8,792 nucleotides of DNA from assembly GCA_038257155.1 (NCBI GenBank), contig JBBSJP010000084.1, positions 1 through 8,792 on the forward strand. The letters are read 5' to 3'. Source of the DNA: JANJTY01 sp038257155 (GTDB taxonomy: Bacteria > Pseudomonadota > Gammaproteobacteria > Xanthomonadales > Xanthomonadaceae). Position 1 is the stretch's first letter. Each line of letters begins with the position of its first letter. The position numbers were made by a program, and so were the translations under genes. Positions 6,103-8,792 of the stretch are shown here, piece by piece. The notes under the pieces are model-generated. The model did not search any database and was not told the origin of the DNA. It saw only the letters and a list, made by a program, of their open reading frames with translations.

Positions 6103-6866
6103 GTGCGCCAGGCGGGGTGGTGTTCCGACAGCTTTTCGAGCCCGTGTCGTCGACCTATACCTATCTGCTGGGCTGTGCAGACACCGGCGAAGCGGTGCTG
6201 ATCGACCCGGTGATGCCGGCCTGGGAGCGGGACCTGGAAGTCGTGAACGCGCTGGGCCTGAAGCTGGTGATGACCATCGACACGCATATCCACGCCGACC
6301 ACATCACGTCAGCCACCGTGCTCAAGCGCGAAGTGGGCAGCCGCATCGCGCTTCCGGTGCTTGACGCGCTCCCATGTACCGACGTGGGCATGGAAGATGG
6401 CGTCCCGCTGCAGGTCGGGGGAGTGATGCTGGAGCCAATGCATACGCCCGGGCACACCGACAACCATTTCGCGGTTGCCGCCAGGGATCGCGTTTTCACC
6501 GGCGATGCGCTGCTGATTGACGGCTGCGGACGCACCGATTTCCAGAGCGGCGACTCGCGCGCGCTGTACGAGAGCGTGCGCGGCAAGTTGTTCGGCCTGC
6601 CGGGCGAAACGCTCGTGTATCCCGCGCACGACTATCAAGGCCGCCGGGTGTCGTCGATCGAGCAGGAACGGCAGCGCAATCCGCGCCTGGGTGGAGACCG
6701 CACGCTCGAGGATTTCATCGAGCTGATGGCGAACCTCAACCTGCCCTATCCGAAGTTCATCGACTATGCGGTGCCAGGCAATCACGCCTGCGGCGTGTGT
6801 CCACCGGAACTGCCCGAGGAACTGCGACAGTACTGCAGTGAAATGGGCGAAAGCCTGCAGGGGTAG
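6099..6866 (+). CDS. ETHE1-like persulfide dioxygenase (metallo-beta-lactamase fold)
   Basis: A 255-residue enzyme starting at ATG 6099 inside the DUF442 stop, with a strong AGGAGGGAGGAG ribosome site just upstream. The metallo-beta-lactamase motifs are complete: THIHADH (H63, H65, D67, H68), TPGHT (H119), GDALLIDGCGRTDFQ (D136) and YPAHDY (H177). By alignment to human ETHE1 the single iron is held by H63, H119 and D136; the H63-H119 spacing of 56 matches ETHE1 H79-H135. GCGRTDFQ (142-149) is the hallmark separating this group from glyoxalase II. The reaction is glutathione persulfide plus O2 and water to glutathione plus sulfite, in the cytoplasm. The C-terminus carries a C231-G-V-C234 pair and C246. 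It closes the bigR operon; the exporter upstream would remove the sulfite. Confidence 0.92.
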   Translation: MSAPGGVVFRQLFEPVSSTYTYLLGCADTGEAVLIDPVMPAWERDLEVVNALGLKLVMTIDTHIHADHITSATVLKREVGSRIALPVLDALPCTDVGMEDGVPLQVGGVMLEPMHTPGHTDNHFAVAARDRVFTGDALLIDGCGRTDFQSGDSRALYESVRGKLFGLPGETLVYPAHDYQGRRVSSIEQERQRNPRLGGDRTLEDFIELMANLNLPYPKFIDYAVPGNHACGVCPPELPEELRQYCSEMGESLQG

Positions 6867-6943
6867 GGCGCTGCTGCACTCCCTCCAGCCCCGGGGCACG
6901 GCGCGCAACCTCCTCTCGTCCGGCGATTCGCTGAAACTCGAAC

Positions 6944-6969
6944 AATGGGGAATCCCGTTCCGGGCCATT
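6944..6969. other. Hairpin in the convergent gap (possible shared terminator)
   Basis: AATGG (6944-6948) pairs with CCATT (6965-6969), and inside it GGAA (6949-6952) pairs with TTCC (6958-6961) around a TCCCG loop, leaving a GGG bulge. It lies between the 3' ends of the dioxygenase (plus) and the hydroxylase (minus), where a bidirectional terminator would be expected. No clear T-run follows on either strand, so the role is uncertain. Confidence 0.28.
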
Positions 6970-7003
6970 CCAAATAGTGCTGCCTTAACCGAAATGTTGA
7001 CCA

Positions 7004-7708
7004 TCACCCCGTCGGCGCATTGATCTCCAGCCAGCTGTTCTGGCGGTACCACTTGGTGATGATGTGCTTGGTGCCGGCAATGACCGGCGTGCCTGTGTGC
7101 AGGGTCTTGTGGTTGAGCGTGCCGTCGCGATCGACGTTGTTCCACATCAGCATCTTGCCGGCTTGCGGACGCATGCCGAATCCCAGCTCGGGGAATTCGG
7201 TGTTGCCGCCTGCCTCCGGCTCGTTGAGGAAGATCATCGCGGTCCAGGTCCGCTGTCCGCCGGCCAGCCGTTCAACGTTCCAGTAGGCCTGGTCCAGGTG
7301 GAAAAAATCGTGGTGCGGCTTGAATTCCTGGCCGACCAGGTAGCGTTGCCCCTGCATCGTTTCGGCATGGCTGTTGTGGATGCCAAGTACCTCGCTCATG
7401 CGCGCCTCGACCCGGCTGACCAGCGCATTCCCGCTGTCCATGTGGCAGGTATAGCTGGTGCGGAAACTCGCCGGCCCGCCTTCGTACAAGGTCGACGGTA
7501 CCGCCGATGCATCGATCAGGTCGATCAGTCCCTTGCACTCATCAGGGCTCAGGAAGTCCTGGAACAAGTAGACCTGTGCATCGGCGAGATCGATCTGCTG
7601 CACTCGTGGATCGGCATCCAGCCGCGCGGTGACATGCGCGCCGATCCTGGCCAGCTTGGCAGGGTCGCAGTTGGGGTCGAATGCGGCGTCGGTGGCTTCG
7701 TCGATCAT
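7004..7708 (-). CDS. Prolyl 4-hydroxylase-type Fe(II)/2-oxoglutarate dioxygenase
   Basis: A 234-residue soluble protein read from ATG 7708-7706 to TGA 7006-7004. The C-terminal half forms the double-stranded beta-helix of the P4Hc family: KPHHDFF gives the HxD iron motif (H132, D134), NHKTLHTGTPVIAGTKHI supplies the distal iron ligand H204 and the 2-oxoglutarate-binding K214, and RTWTAMIFLNEPEAGGNTEFPELG (153-176) is the typical core strand. Residues 41-60 (LADAQVYLFQDFLSPDECKG) match the usual family entry. The target of hydroxylation is unknown; bacterial relatives modify proteins such as EF-Tu or small molecules. No ribosome binding site is visible; a TATAGT (7720-7715) lies 6 bases before the ATG. 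It is convergent with the sulfide operon and 45 bases downstream of thrB on the same strand. Confidence 0.88.
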   Translation of the reverse strand: MIDEATDAAFDPNCDPAKLARIGAHVTARLDADPRVQQIDLADAQVYLFQDFLSPDECKGLIDLIDASAVPSTLYEGGPASFRTSYTCHMDSGNALVSRVEARMSEVLGIHNSHAETMQGQRYLVGQEFKPHHDFFHLDQAYWNVERLAGGQRTWTAMIFLNEPEAGGNTEFPELGFGMRPQAGKMLMWNNVDRDGTLNHKTLHTGTPVIAGTKHIITKWYRQNSWLEINAPTG

Positions 7709-7753
7709 CGGCAGACTATAGCGGTGCTGCCGGCCAATGGTTGGTGCCCGTGG

Positions 7754-8677
7754 TCAGTCGAGCAAGATGGCGCCGGGACAGTTAATCGGAGTCAGGTGGA
7801 GGTTGCTGGCCAAGCCCGCATCGAGGAACGCCTCGGCCATGCTTCTGCTCGCGCGCTGGGCCGTCCCGGCATCTTCGCACCAGGCGAACACGCTGGGCCC
7901 GGCCCCTGAAATGCTGGCACCCATGGCGCCAGCGTCCAGTGCCGTCTGCTTGACCGCGGCGAAGCCGGGGATCAACGGCGCCCGGCGAGGCTCTACCAGT
8001 CCATCGCGCAGGCCTGCACGTACCAGCGTGGTGTCGCCACGTTCGCAGCCCAGCAGCAGTTGCGCGAGCGCGGCACTTTGTTCCACGAATTGGTCGAGCG
8101 TGTAGGGACTGGCGAGTACGCCCCGGGCGCGCAGGGTTTCCAGTTGCAGATGGGGGTGCACTACAGCGCAATGCCAATGCGTGGGCACGCTGACGCGCGT
8201 CAGCCGGTCGGCGGAGGCGAGCACCAGGCCCCCCAGCAGCATCGGCCCGATGTTGTCGCCGTTGCGGCCGCCACTGGCCACCGACTCGCCGGCCTGGGCG
8301 AATGGATAGAGCTCTTGCCGCTGCAACGGCGTATCCAGCAGCGCATTCGCCGCGACCAGCGCCGCTACGCAGGACGAAGCCGAACCGCCCATCCCGGACC
8401 CAAGCGCGATGCCCTTGTCGAGTTCCAGTTCGAAACCGAACGGCAGCGACAACGCCGCTCGCATGGCTTCCAGCGCAGCCCCGGCGGTATTGCGCGAGGC
8501 CTCGAGCGGCACATCGCGGGTGCAGCCGCGAATCTGCGTGATGCGCACCTCGCGCGCGTCCATCCGACGCACAGTCGCAGTGTCCCCGATGCCTGCGATG
8601 GGGTGGCCAAGGATGTCGAAACCCACACCGACATTGCCGACCGAGCCGGGTGAAGACGCGCGTGCGACGCGGGTCAC
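7754..8677 (-). CDS. thrB: Homoserine kinase
   Basis: A 307-residue GHMP-family kinase, close to the family's usual length of about 310. It phosphorylates homoserine with ATP to O-phosphohomoserine in threonine synthesis, in the cytoplasm. The three GHMP motifs are present: an N-terminal SSPGSVGNVGVGFDILGH (8-25), the ATP-binding glycine-rich loop GIALGSGMGGSASS (89-102), and the C-terminal GAMGASISGAGPSVFAW (250-266). The start is GTG 8677-8675, which overlaps the stop of the upstream gene as GTGA, so translation is probably coupled; the site before it is weak. The usual partners thrA and thrC do not flank it: upstream is a symporter-like gene and downstream, after 45 bases, the hydroxylase. 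Confidence 0.94.
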   Translation of the reverse strand: MTRVARASSPGSVGNVGVGFDILGHPIAGIGDTATVRRMDAREVRITQIRGCTRDVPLEASRNTAGAALEAMRAALSLPFGFELELDKGIALGSGMGGSASSCVAALVAANALLDTPLQRQELYPFAQAGESVASGGRNGDNIGPMLLGGLVLASADRLTRVSVPTHWHCAVVHPHLQLETLRARGVLASPYTLDQFVEQSAALAQLLLGCERGDTTLVRAGLRDGLVEPRRAPLIPGFAAVKQTALDAGAMGASISGAGPSVFAWCEDAGTAQRASRSMAEAFLDAGLASNLHLTPINCPGAILLD

Positions 8678-8792
8678 GGCTCGATGCTGGCGTCGTCGCT
8701 GGTGCCCGACACCACCAGCGCATTGGCGGTCATGTCGGCGGTGACATTGCCGACTGTGGCCAGGATGTCGGGGATCGCGTCCACCGCCATCA
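8674..8792 (-). CDS. C-terminal end of a probable dicarboxylate/amino acid:cation symporter
   Basis: Only the last 38 codons before TGA 8676-8674 are in the window; the gene continues past the right edge. The tail reads VDAIPDILATVGNVTADMTANALVV followed by a short polar end. The pattern D-x3-D-x3-T-x2-N-V-T-x-D followed by small hydrophobic residues matches the last membrane segment of the DAACS (GltP/DctA/SDF) symporters, where the Asn-Val/Met-x-Gly/Ala-Asp motif binds cation and substrate. The match is from memory of the family and rests on a short piece. The stop overlaps the thrB GTG by four bases (GTGA), so the two are one transcript. Confidence 0.62.
   Translation of the reverse strand, partial: MAVDAIPDILATVGNVTADMTANALVVSGTSDDASIEP

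Noticed and set aside
1..8792. CRISPR array, toxin-antitoxin or phage-defence system
   Set aside because: No regularly spaced repeats and no proteins of those families appear in any of the convincing frames.

Overview
The window reads as a chromosomal segment from a GC-rich gammaproteobacterium, most likely of the Xanthomonadaceae/Lysobacteraceae (Lysobacter, Luteimonas or Stenotrophomonas type). This is inferred from strong third-position GC, frequent GTG starts and the family resemblance of the proteins; no marker in the window fixes the genus.

Layout. The left edge (1-510) is on the minus strand: the N-terminal 120 residues of an ALDH7-type aldehyde dehydrogenase, preceded by a tRNA-Arg(CCT) gene with a recognisable promoter. 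A 436-base stretch without a credible gene follows (511-946). From 947 to 4203 lies a plus-strand membrane/metal module: a HupE/UreJ-like permease, a single-pass membrane anchor protein, an NreB-like MFS exporter with a His-rich C-terminal tail, and a broken DUF6122-type small membrane protein (one-base frameshift near 3961). From 4408 to 6866 lies a compact sulfide/persulfide-response operon: a BigR/SqrR-type ArsR repressor, a TauE/SafE sulfite exporter, a DUF442 phosphatase-like protein and an ETHE1-like persulfide dioxygenase. Two of the three junctions are ATGA overlaps. The right edge (7004-8792) returns to the minus strand: a prolyl-4-hydroxylase-type Fe(II)/2-oxoglutarate dioxygenase, homoserine kinase (thrB), and the last 38 residues of what looks like a dicarboxylate/amino acid:cation symporter whose stop overlaps the thrB start.

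How the genes work together. The best-supported system is the bigR operon. The repressor carries two cysteines 66 residues apart, the spacing of the redox pair of SqrR and BigR, and a perfect AGATATATCT palindrome sits inside the 17-base spacer of a good promoter (TTGTAT-N17-TAGTAT). Reactive sulfur would oxidise the repressor and release the promoter; the dioxygenase would then oxidise glutathione persulfide to sulfite, and TauE/SafE would export it. The dioxygenase and DUF442 proteins, fused as Blh in some relatives, are separate here, and no sulfide:quinone reductase is present in the window.

The metal module pairs a presumed permease with a presumed exporter, so the metal and direction of transport cannot be settled from sequence. 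I see known families in somewhat unusual arrangements rather than a wholly new system. The most interesting points are the operator geometry, the split Blh, the HupE-anchor-exporter cassette and the decaying DUF6122 gene.
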